This document shows positions 26,191 to 31,693 of a stretch of DNA of 31,693 nucleotides, piece after piece. The stretch covers positions 1-31,693 of the forward strand of contig JBIJCW010000005.1 in assembly GCA_044344495.1 (NCBI GenBank). Reading direction: 5' to 3'. The translations under genes and the position numbers were made by a program. Each line of letters begins with the position of its first letter. Position 1 is the stretch's first letter. A model generated the notes under the pieces. That model saw only the letters and a program-made list of their open reading frames with translations. It was not told where the DNA came from and ran no database searches. This DNA is from CAZDUS01 sp044344495 (GTDB lineage Bacteria; Verrucomicrobiota; Kiritimatiellia; CAIKKV01; CAITUY01).

Positions 26191-26444
26191 TTCCAGTCCT
26201 CCGGGTCAACCTTGTCCATGTTGGCCGTGTGAGATTCAAAGGTGCGTGCTTCGGCTTCGGACCAGGTTCCACAGAATGCCTCAAAATCCTTTCGATGCGG
26301 GGGAATGGCTGGGGTCCTGATTCCCAATCCTTCCGCCAGAATGCGTTTTGCGAGTTCATTCATGCTGATGGATAGTTCGTCGGCGCGATTCTTGATTTGC
26401 GCCGCCAGTTGATCGTCTATCGCGTGTAATGTGAGCGATTTCAT
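26187..26444 (-). CDS. vapB: VapB-type ribbon-helix-helix antitoxin
   Basis: 85 residues. The N-terminal half reads as a ribbon-helix-helix DNA-binding domain (KSLTLHAIDDQLAAQIKNRADELSISMNELAKRIL). The C-terminal half is acidic and Trp-containing (FEAFCGTWSEAEARTF ... DPEDWK), as expected for the toxin-wrapping tail. An AAGGAGG seven bases before the ATG at 26444 gives strong translation, in keeping with antitoxin excess. It should repress its own promoter through the inverted repeat at 26481-26510. Confidence 0.9.
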   Translation of the reverse strand: MKSLTLHAIDDQLAAQIKNRADELSISMNELAKRILAEGLGIRTPAIPPHRKDFEAFCGTWSEAEARTFESHTANMDKVDPEDWK

Positions 26445-26480
26445 TTAAGCCTCCTTTTGAATCAAGGCATGGTTCATTTG

Positions 26481-26517
26481 ATGGTTCATAATAGTAGTTT
26501 TATGATCCATAAGTCAA
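26481..26517 (-). promoter_or_regulatory. vapBC promoter with overlapping operator
   Basis: On the minus strand: TTGACT (26517-26512), an 18-base spacer, TATTAT (26493-26488). An 11-base inverted repeat with one mismatch (26481-26491 and 26500-26510, ATGGTTCATAA against TTATGATCCAT) covers the -10 and the spacer. A third half-site ATGGTTCAT lies at 26469-26477. This is the layout expected for autorepression by the RHH antitoxin. Confidence 0.65.
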
Positions 26518-26542
26518 TGGTGGCGATGCAATCGGATTATTC

Positions 26543-27451
26543 TCAACCCAGGGTGGTGGTTTGTTGCTCGCGGAAACGGCGCGGGGTTGTCCCGAGTATG
26601 CGTCGGAACTGGCGGGTGAAGTAGTTGCTGTCGTTAAAGCCGGCCTCGAGGGCGATGGCGGTGATGGTCAGGTTGCTGTTACGCAGCAGGGCCATCGCCT
26701 TTTGGATCCGGAGGCGCAGGAGGTAATCGATGGGGGTTTGTCCGGTGGCCTTACGGAAGACGCGCATGAGGTTGCTGCGCGACATGTGGGCGATGGCCAG
26801 CAGGTCGTCCAAGGTCCAAGGCCGGGAATAATTCTGTTCGAGGGCGCCGATGACCTCGCCGACGCGGACCAGGGCGCGCGCCTCGGTGGTGCCGGAGTTG
26901 CCATAGGCCCGGGACAGATAGACCATCAGTTCCATCAGTTTGGCGCGCAATACCAAGGGGTAACCGGGCAGGCGGCGGGTGGACTCCCTTTCCATTTCCT
27001 CGGCGAGTTGCTCCACATGCGCCAGCGGGAGGCGGCCGATGTGCAGTCGGCTGGCAAACCGGTGCCGGCGGCGGTAGTCGGGTTCCAGCATGAACACGGC
27101 GCAGTAGCCGGACAGTTTGCGGAGATCGTTTTCGGGGAGTCTGATCCTTGCCGGATCATACATGATATTGATCAGGCCCAGGTTTTCGCGCTGGTAGAAA
27201 TAGTGGCGCTGGCGGCCCCGCAGGAGGAACACATCGCCGGCGGTGACGGGGAACTCGGCCCCTTCCAGCCGGTGCATGGCGCGGCCATGGGTGACGACCA
27301 CCAGTTCGCAGAAATCATGCGAGTGCTCCACTTCGGTCAGATCGTGCGGGTGCGAGGCACTATGGGTTGCATCCGTTTTGACGCGGCGCACGGCCAGAGG
27401 CAAGTCTGCCAGTTCGAAGTAATGATCGCCGGCGGCAATGGTTGTTTTCAT
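26543..27451 (-). CDS. AraC-family transcriptional regulator (cupin sensor)
   Basis: 302 residues. The N-terminal ~165 residues are an AraC-type cupin (EVEHSHDFCELVVVTHGRAMH ... VTAGDVFLLRGRQRHYF) that should bind a sugar or related effector. The C-terminal ~100 residues carry two helix-turn-helix motifs: LDDLLAIAHMSRSNLMRVFRKATG, then ITAIALEAGFNDSNYFTRQFRRILGTTPRRFR. The latter is the standard AraC/XylS signature. It is divergent from xylB with a 96-base gap, so by position it is the likely xylose-responsive activator of xylBA. It is not a XylR of the E. coli type with a LacI-like sensor. No Shine-Dalgarno is obvious before the ATG at 27451. Confidence 0.88.
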   Translation of the reverse strand: MKTTIAAGDHYFELADLPLAVRRVKTDATHSASHPHDLTEVEHSHDFCELVVVTHGRAMHRLEGAEFPVTAGDVFLLRGRQRHYFYQRENLGLINIMYDPARIRLPENDLRKLSGYCAVFMLEPDYRRRHRFASRLHIGRLPLAHVEQLAEEMERESTRRLPGYPLVLRAKLMELMVYLSRAYGNSGTTEARALVRVGEVIGALEQNYSRPWTLDDLLAIAHMSRSNLMRVFRKATGQTPIDYLLRLRIQKAMALLRNSNLTITAIALEAGFNDSNYFTRQFRRILGTTPRRFREQQTTTLG

Positions 27452-27547
27452 GGTGGCGGGAGGATTGTGCTACATTATGGGAGGATATTCAAGGCGTTAC
27501 CGGCCTCCGTGTGCCATAGTGCCGCCTCATCAGGAAAGGGAGGTCTT
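27452..27547. promoter_or_regulatory. Divergent araC-type / xylBA control region
   Basis: 96 bases between the regulator and xylB starts. It must contain both promoters and the regulator's binding sites. GGAAAGGGAGG at ~27533-27543 is the xylB ribosome-binding site. TACATTAT at 27470-27477 could serve as a -10 but has no good -35, which is usual for an activator-dependent promoter. No clear tandem AraC half-sites could be identified by eye. Confidence 0.4.
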
Positions 27548-29023
27548 ATGGGTTACTTGCTTGGTTTGGATGTGGGGAGTTCGTCGGTCAAGGCGGCCTT
27601 GTTGGACATGCAGACCGGGCGGTGTGCCGGGAGTGCCTTTCACCCGGAAGTGGAGCAGGTCATTGAATCGCCGCGGCCGGGATTTGCGGAACAGGATCCG
27701 CAACTCTGGTACGACAGCGCCAAGGCGGCGGTGCGCGAGGCGATGCGGAAGGCGGGTGCGCGGCCCGGGGATGTCAAGGCGGTGGGCATTTCCTACCAGA
27801 TGCATGGCCTCGTTTGTGTGGACAACCGGCAGAGCGTTCTGCGTCCGGCGATCATCTGGTGCGACAGTCGCGCGGTGGAGTATGGGCGTGCCGCGTTTGA
27901 GTCCATCGGAGCCACCCGATGCCTGGAGCACCTGCTCAACTCGCCGGGGAACTTCACGGCGGCCAAGTTGGCCTGGGTGAAAGCCAACGAGCCGGCGCTT
28001 TATGCCCGGATCGACAAGATCATGTTGCCGGGCGACTGGCTGGCGATGAAGCTTACCGGGCAGGCCCGCACGACGGTCTCCGGCCTGTCGGAGGGCATTT
28101 TGTGGGATTTCAAGAACGAGAAGACAGCCGGTTTCCTGCTGGACCATTTTGGTTTTGATGCCGGCCTTCTGCCGGAGCAGGTGCCGAGTTTCGGGTTGCA
28201 GGGCGAGTTGACCCCGGCGGCGGCGGTCGATTTCGGGCTCAGCGCCGGTACTCCGGTGGCCTACCGCGGCGGCGATCAACCGAACAACGCGTTGTCGCTT
28301 AACGTGCTGGAGCCGGGTGAGATTGCCGCGACCGCCGGCACGTCCGGGGTGGTGTATGGGGTGACGGCGGCCAAACAGTACGATCCGCAGTCCCGGGTCA
28401 ACACCTTCGCGCATGTCAACCACACGCCGGGAAATCCGCGTCTGGGGGTGCTGCTTTGCATCAACGGCACGGGGATACTCAATGCGTGGACCCGTCGGCT
28501 GCTGGGTGGGGTTTCGTATGGGGAGATGAACGCCCTGGCGGCGACAGCGCCGGTCGGGAGTGGCGGGGTGACGGTGCTGCCCTTCGGGAATGGCGCCGAG
28601 CGGGTGCTGGGCAATCGTAACATTGGCGCGCAGATTGCCGGGGTGGACTTTAACCGGCATGACCGGGCGCACCTGTGTCGGGCGGTGCAGGAAGGGATTG
28701 TCTTCTCGTTCCGGTATGGCATGGAAGTGATGGCGGGTGTCGGGATTGAATTGAAGACGATTCGCGCCGGGTTTGCCAACATGTTCATGAGCGATGTGTT
28801 CTGTCAGACCCTGGCAGGAGTGGGTGGGGCAAAGATTGAACTCTATGAGACGGATGGTGCGGTGGGCGCGGCCCGCGGCGCGGGGGTGGGCGCCGGTCAC
28901 TACCGTTCGTTTGCCGAGGCGTTTCGGTCCCTTGAGAAGCGCAAGGTGATTGAGCCCGGCAAGGGGGATTACGCGCAGGCCTACGCGGCGTGGAAGCAGC
29001 ATTTGGACACTGTGTTGAAATAA
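27548..29023 (+). CDS. xylB: Xylulokinase
   Basis: 491 residues from the ATG at 27548; the frame is open for another ~330 codons upstream, but that part is antisense to the regulator and is not real. It phosphorylates D-xylulose with ATP. FGGY-kinase marks: GLDVGSSSVKAALLD at the N-terminus, ISYQMHGLV and IIWCDSRAVEYG (substrate loop), GDQPNNALSLNVLEPGEIAATAGTSGVVYG (second phosphate-loop region), and a C-terminal GAARGAGVGAGHY. The length is typical. A strong GGAAAGGGAGG precedes it. It is first in an operon with xylA (16-base gap). Confidence 0.92.
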   Translation: MGYLLGLDVGSSSVKAALLDMQTGRCAGSAFHPEVEQVIESPRPGFAEQDPQLWYDSAKAAVREAMRKAGARPGDVKAVGISYQMHGLVCVDNRQSVLRPAIIWCDSRAVEYGRAAFESIGATRCLEHLLNSPGNFTAAKLAWVKANEPALYARIDKIMLPGDWLAMKLTGQARTTVSGLSEGILWDFKNEKTAGFLLDHFGFDAGLLPEQVPSFGLQGELTPAAAVDFGLSAGTPVAYRGGDQPNNALSLNVLEPGEIAATAGTSGVVYGVTAAKQYDPQSRVNTFAHVNHTPGNPRLGVLLCINGTGILNAWTRRLLGGVSYGEMNALAATAPVGSGGVTVLPFGNGAERVLGNRNIGAQIAGVDFNRHDRAHLCRAVQEGIVFSFRYGMEVMAGVGIELKTIRAGFANMFMSDVFCQTLAGVGGAKIELYETDGAVGAARGAGVGAGHYRSFAEAFRSLEKRKVIEPGKGDYAQAYAAWKQHLDTVLK

Positions 29024-29039
29024 TCAGGAGGAGAGCATC

Positions 29040-30368
29040 ATGGGTATCGTGACAGGACAGACGGAATACTTCAAAGGCATCGGGCAGATCAGGTTTGAGG
29101 GGCGCAAGAGCGACAATCCGCTGGCGTTCAAGTGGTATGACGAAAACGCGGTGGTGGCCGGCAAGACCATGAAGGAGCACCTGCGGTTTGCCATCTGCTA
29201 CTGGCATACGTTCTGCGGCACCGGCGCCGATCCCTTTGGCGGCGGAACCAAGGTGTTCCCGTGGATGAATGGCCCGGATGCGGTTGCCCGCGGCACGAAC
29301 AAGATGGACGCGGCGTTTGAGTTCATCACCAAGATCGGCGCGCCGTTCTACTGCTTCCACGACTTCGATCTGGTGGAAGAGGGTGGGTCGCTGGCGGAAT
29401 CCTCCAAGCGTCTGCAGGCGATGGTGGACTACGCCGCGCAGAAGCAGAAGGCGTCCGGTGTGAAGTTGCTGTGGGGCACGGCCAACCTCTTCAGTAATGC
29501 GCGCTACATGAATGGCGCCTCCACCAACCCCGATTTCGGCGTGGTGGCCTATGCCGGCGCGCAGTTGAAGAATGCCCTCGACGCGACCATCGCGCTGGGC
29601 GGCGAGAACTATGTGTTCTGGGGGGGGCGCGAGGGGTACATCAGCCTGCTCAATACCGATATGAAGCGGGAACTGGAGCATCTGGGCCGGTTCCTGACCC
29701 TGGCGCGGGATTACGCCCGGGCGCAGGGGTTCAAGGGGAACTTCTTCATCGAGCCCAAGCCGATGGAGCCCAGCAAGCACCAGTACGACTTCGATTGCGC
29801 GACCGTGATCGGGTTCCTCAAGGCGTATGGACTGGAGAAGGACTTCAAGTTGAACATCGAGGTCAATCACGCCACGCTGGCGCAGCATGCGTTCCAGCAT
29901 GAGTTGCAGGTGGCGGCCGATGCCGGCATGCTGGGCAGCATTGACGCCAACCGCGGGGATTACCAGAACGGATGGGATACCGATCAGTTCCCGATCAATA
30001 TCCAGGAAACGGTGGAAGCCATGCTGGTCATCCTGGAGGCCGGTGGGCTTAAGGGGGGTGGCACGAATTTCGATGCCAAGACGCGGCGGAATTCCACGGA
30101 TCTCGAGGACATCTTTATCGCCCATATCGCCGGCATGGACACCTTTGCCCGCGCGTTGGTGATTGCGTCCGAGGTTCTGCAGAAGTCGGCGTACAAGAAG
30201 ATGCGGAAGGAACGCTATGCGTCATTTGACAGCGGGAATGGGGCGGCGTTCGAGGCCGGGAAGCTGACGCTGAAGCAACTGGCCGCGTTGGGTGCGGAGT
30301 TGGGTGAGCCGAAGCAGACCAGCGGCAAGCAGGAGCTCTACGAAGCCTTGATCAACGATTACATCTGA
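29040..30368 (+). CDS. xylA: Xylose isomerase
   Basis: 442 residues, the long class II form. It converts D-xylose to D-xylulose. Catalytic and metal-binding motifs: WHTFCGTGADPFG and FYCFHDFDLVEEG (with the catalytic His-Asp pair), IEPKPMEPSKHQYDFD, NIEVNHATLAQHAFQHE, and GSIDANRGDYQNGWDTDQFP, carrying the Glu/Asp/His metal ligands. AGGAGGAGAG lies just upstream of the ATG at 29040. It is second in the xylBA operon and is followed 16 bases later by a strong intrinsic terminator. The order xylB-xylA is the reverse of E. coli. Confidence 0.96.
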   Translation: MGIVTGQTEYFKGIGQIRFEGRKSDNPLAFKWYDENAVVAGKTMKEHLRFAICYWHTFCGTGADPFGGGTKVFPWMNGPDAVARGTNKMDAAFEFITKIGAPFYCFHDFDLVEEGGSLAESSKRLQAMVDYAAQKQKASGVKLLWGTANLFSNARYMNGASTNPDFGVVAYAGAQLKNALDATIALGGENYVFWGGREGYISLLNTDMKRELEHLGRFLTLARDYARAQGFKGNFFIEPKPMEPSKHQYDFDCATVIGFLKAYGLEKDFKLNIEVNHATLAQHAFQHELQVAADAGMLGSIDANRGDYQNGWDTDQFPINIQETVEAMLVILEAGGLKGGGTNFDAKTRRNSTDLEDIFIAHIAGMDTFARALVIASEVLQKSAYKKMRKERYASFDSGNGAAFEAGKLTLKQLAALGAELGEPKQTSGKQELYEALINDYI

Positions 30369-30384
30369 TCGGCATGGTAAGCAG

Positions 30385-30421
30385 GGGGGGGCTCCGGTTG
30401 CACGGGGCTCCCCCTTTTTTT
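30385..30421 (+). terminator. Intrinsic terminator of xylBA
   Basis: An 11-bp stem (30385-30395 with 30404-30414, two G-U pairs) closes an eight-base loop and is followed by seven T residues (30415-30421). It lies 16 bases after the xylA stop. Confidence 0.85.
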
Positions 30422-30424
30422 CGG

Positions 30425-30529
30425 GGGCGGGATTGTCACATTGAATCCGACTGGCTCCTTGTTTACAAAATCGGGAACAAGCGCATCATTTTTGAAAGAA
30501 CGGGAACCCATTCGGACTTATTCAAGAAA
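30425..30529 (+). pseudogene. C-terminal remnant of a YafQ/RelE-type toxin
   Basis: The frame encodes RDCHIESDWLLVYKIGNK and then IIFERTGTHSDLFKK, which is the last ~35 residues of YafQ-family mRNA interferases (family consensus about RDCHI.PDWLLIYKI ... L.RTGTHSDLF). The upstream two-thirds of the toxin and its DinJ-like antitoxin are missing. The match begins directly after the T-run of the xylA terminator. The frame continues without similarity to 30712. No start codon or ribosome-binding site exists for the remnant alone, so it is dead. Confidence 0.7.
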
Positions 30530-30590
30530 AGAAGTCGCACAACCAGGCCTCGCGACGAGTACGCCGCGCATCAGAAGTCTCGTTGGGGTA

Positions 30591-30917
30591 ATGAAGATGA
30601 TCGGAAGAATGACAATTCTATCCCTGATGGCGGTCGTGCTCATCGGCTGTGCGCCGCAGGCTCAGGAACGAACCCAGCCCATGTCTGCGCGAACTTCCCT
30701 CACAAGGGATGATGCAATTCGGATCTCGCGACAGGCATGCGATGGCAAGGTCGACGTACCGGCAGATACGCAAGCCATTGTCACGGAGACCAACGGCAAC
30801 TTTGTGGTGACCTTCCCTCAACCCCTTCAGCCCGACGTTCTTCATGGGGACTATTACGCACGCGTAACGATTCAGAAAGCAACGGGGAAGATTGTGGAGA
30901 TTCTGGCGTCACCATAG
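30591..30917 (+). CDS. Small lipoprotein, possible PepSY-like domain
   Basis: 108 residues from the ATG at 30591. MKMIGRMTILSLMAVVLIGC is a lipoprotein signal peptide with lipobox LIGC, so the mature protein would start at Cys20 and be membrane-anchored. The mature part starts with a disordered AQERTQ stretch, then DDAIRISRQACDGKV (helix) and strands VTETNGNFVVTFP ... YYARVTIQKATGKIVEILAS. That helix-plus-sheet pattern recalls PepSY/YpeB-type domains (AI..A....G and 'V.I...TG.I'), though it is too short to be sure. The frame extends upstream to 30441 but that part reads the toxin remnant out of frame. Function unknown. Confidence 0.65.
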   Translation: MKMIGRMTILSLMAVVLIGCAPQAQERTQPMSARTSLTRDDAIRISRQACDGKVDVPADTQAIVTETNGNFVVTFPQPLQPDVLHGDYYARVTIQKATGKIVEILASP

Positions 30918-30930
30918 GAACCCCAACCAC

Positions 30931-30981
30931 AACCTGATCCGTACCGTTGACCCGCAGCGGGTCAACGGTACGGATCAGGTT
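30931..30981. repeat. Perfect 24-bp inverted repeat with three-base loop
   Basis: Bases 30931-30954 are the exact reverse complement of 30958-30981, separated only by CAG. The arms begin AACCTGATCC and end GTTGACCCG. There is no T-run on either side, so it is not a standard intrinsic terminator. It stands 13 bases after the lipoprotein stop and ~60 bases before the truncated aldo/keto reductase fragment. Confidence 0.9.
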
Positions 30982-31042
30982 GATCATTCGACAGTCCCCA
31001 CGGGTTATAAGGAGCATTTACCACTCGTCAGTGAAAATGACC

Positions 31043-31201
31043 CTAACCACGGCTCGTATCGATGTAACGCATGCCCGAATCAATGGCGCGACGTAGCAAT
31101 GCGACCGCCTCGTCAGTGTCTTCCGGCAGGCGCATGGCGCCGATGTTTGCCTGGGGAATGGTGAATCCGTTCCGCTTTCCAAACGGTACCAGTTTCGTCT
31201 T
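31043..31201 (-). pseudogene. Truncated aldo/keto reductase (N-terminal fragment)
   Basis: The minus-strand frame encodes KTKLVPFGKRNGF, then IGAMRLP and DEAVALLRRAIDSGMRYIDTS followed by RG and a stop. This is the N-terminal ~50 residues of an aldo/keto reductase, including the catalytic Asp in YIDTS. The expected continuation (YG, then the catalytic Tyr, Lys and His) is missing: after RG comes TAG and unrelated sequence. At the 5' side there is no start codon where the protein should begin (CGT stands before KTKL), and the fragment overlaps the stop of the beta-propeller gene. It is damaged at both ends. Confidence 0.7.
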
Positions 31202-31693
31202 ACGGTTTCTCCTGGAGGTGCAGGAGCCCACTGAGGGTGCGGACGAGCATGCTGTTACCGCAAAAGATCGGACAACTGCGAAATTCCGGGAGTTTGTTGC
31301 GTGCAAGTTCCTCATAGGTGCGGCCGGGCTGCATGACCACGGTCACGCCGTTGTCGCAACTGATATAGATCCGGCCGCCGGCCAGGATCGGACTGGGATA
31401 CACGGTCCCGCCGCCGAATCCGAGCGCCTTCTCGTAGACCACGCTTCCGTCCTTGGCCTCAAGAACAATCAGCGTGCCGCCCTGGCTCACATTGTAGAGC
31501 AGCCCCTCGTACAGGAGTGTCGTGGCGTAGAAACGGCCGCCGGGCACTTTGGCGGTCCAGAGGGCAGCGGGCTTGGCCCCGCCGTCGAACTTCATCGGGT
31601 ACGCGGCCGCGCCCCCCTCGTCAACCTTGTAGACGACGCCATCCTTGGCAACCGGCCCGTTCCAGGGAAACTTGAAGACGCCACTGGCAAGTT
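31200..31693 (-). CDS. PQQ-type beta-propeller repeat protein (partial, C-terminal part)
   Basis: The minus-strand frame is open to the window edge (last complete codon at 31691-31689), so the gene begins outside; the ATG at 31595 is probably internal. About 164 residues are visible. They show PQQ/BamB-like blade units: GVVYKVDEGG, a strand with LLYNVSQGGTLIVLEAKDGSVVYEK, and GGRIYISCDNGVTVVM. Each has the 'GxxYxxxxxGxxxALdxxTGxxxW' rhythm. The family includes extracellular or periplasmic quinoproteins and BamB-like scaffolds. No catalytic feature can be judged from this part. The aldo/keto reductase remnant follows directly. Confidence 0.7.
   Translation of the reverse strand, partial: LASGVFKFPWNGPVAKDGVVYKVDEGGAAAYPMKFDGGAKPAALWTAKVPGGRFYATTLLYEGLLYNVSQGGTLIVLEAKDGSVVYEKALGFGGGTVYPSPILAGGRIYISCDNGVTVVMQPGRTYEELARNKLPEFRSCPIFCGNSMLVRTLSGLLHLQEKP

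Noticed and set aside
26561..27547. ~330-codon upstream extension of the xylB frame
   Set aside because: It lies antisense to the AraC-type regulator. The kinase fold starts exactly at 27548 with a strong ribosome-binding site.

Overview
The window is GC-rich bacterial chromosome (about 60% G+C by eye) with densely packed genes on both strands. It contains no phage, plasmid or CRISPR module. The gene set fits a saccharolytic, fermentative, probably anaerobic member of the PVC superphylum, most like Kiritimatiellota, Lentisphaerota or Verrucomicrobiota. The clues are a DUF5060-like secreted glycoside hydrolase, an RHS gene of the type common in that group, an Ala/Lys/Pro-rich N-terminal extension on RpoD, xylose catabolism, acetate formation by Pta-AckA, and a clostridial-type ferredoxin. 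The phylum is an inference from style; no rRNA gene is present to fix it.

Layout. Bases 1-1778 (+): the 3' part of a polytopic membrane protein with a soluble tail, coupled to a small membrane-anchored coiled-coil protein. Bases 1759-4980 (-): a secreted glycoside hydrolase and, upstream, an ABC-2 permease whose ATPase partner is absent. Bases 4981-6911: a disturbed stretch holding an RHS gene that lacks its N-terminus and breaks off just inside the C-terminal core motif. Bases 6912-12610: a translation-flavoured cluster. It has a stand-alone EF-Tu domain-II-like protein (-), tRNA-Glu(CUC) with a clear promoter, then a (+) chain of 2x[4Fe-4S] ferredoxin, radical SAM protein, ABC-F ATPase and Na+/solute symporter, each overlapping the next. 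Bases 12620-15625: rlmI (-), and tlyA-nadK (+). Bases 15640-23841 (all -): uup-like ABC-F, a membrane-tethered RRM protein with its own terminator, rpoD, a DJ-1/PfpI protein, a YugP-type zinc peptidase, pta and ackA. Bases 24176-26444 (-): vapB-vapC-FAD oxidoreductase, joined by two GTGA start/stop overlaps. Bases 26543-30368: an AraC-type regulator divergent from xylB-xylA, closed by a strong terminator. Bases 30422-31693: another scarred region with a C-terminal remnant of a YafQ-type toxin, a small lipoprotein, a perfect 24-bp palindrome, an aldo/keto reductase cut at both ends, and the 3' part of a PQQ-type beta-propeller gene that runs off the window.

How the genes fit together. The glycoside hydrolase, xylA/xylB, the SSS symporter and Pta-AckA outline a route from plant or algal polysaccharide through xylulose-5-phosphate to acetate and ATP. 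A second theme is the translation apparatus: tRNA-Glu, two ABC-F proteins, RlmI, TlyA, an EF-Tu-like domain and an RRM protein.

The most unusual signal is a set of degenerate tandem arrays with an exact 7-base period, lying inside three otherwise unrelated genes (RHS, ABC-F, symporter) without breaking their frames. Other points worth a second look are the ferredoxin/radical SAM/ABC-F coupling, the membrane-anchored RRM, the toxin-antitoxin pair coupled to a flavoprotein, and the perfect palindrome between truncated genes.
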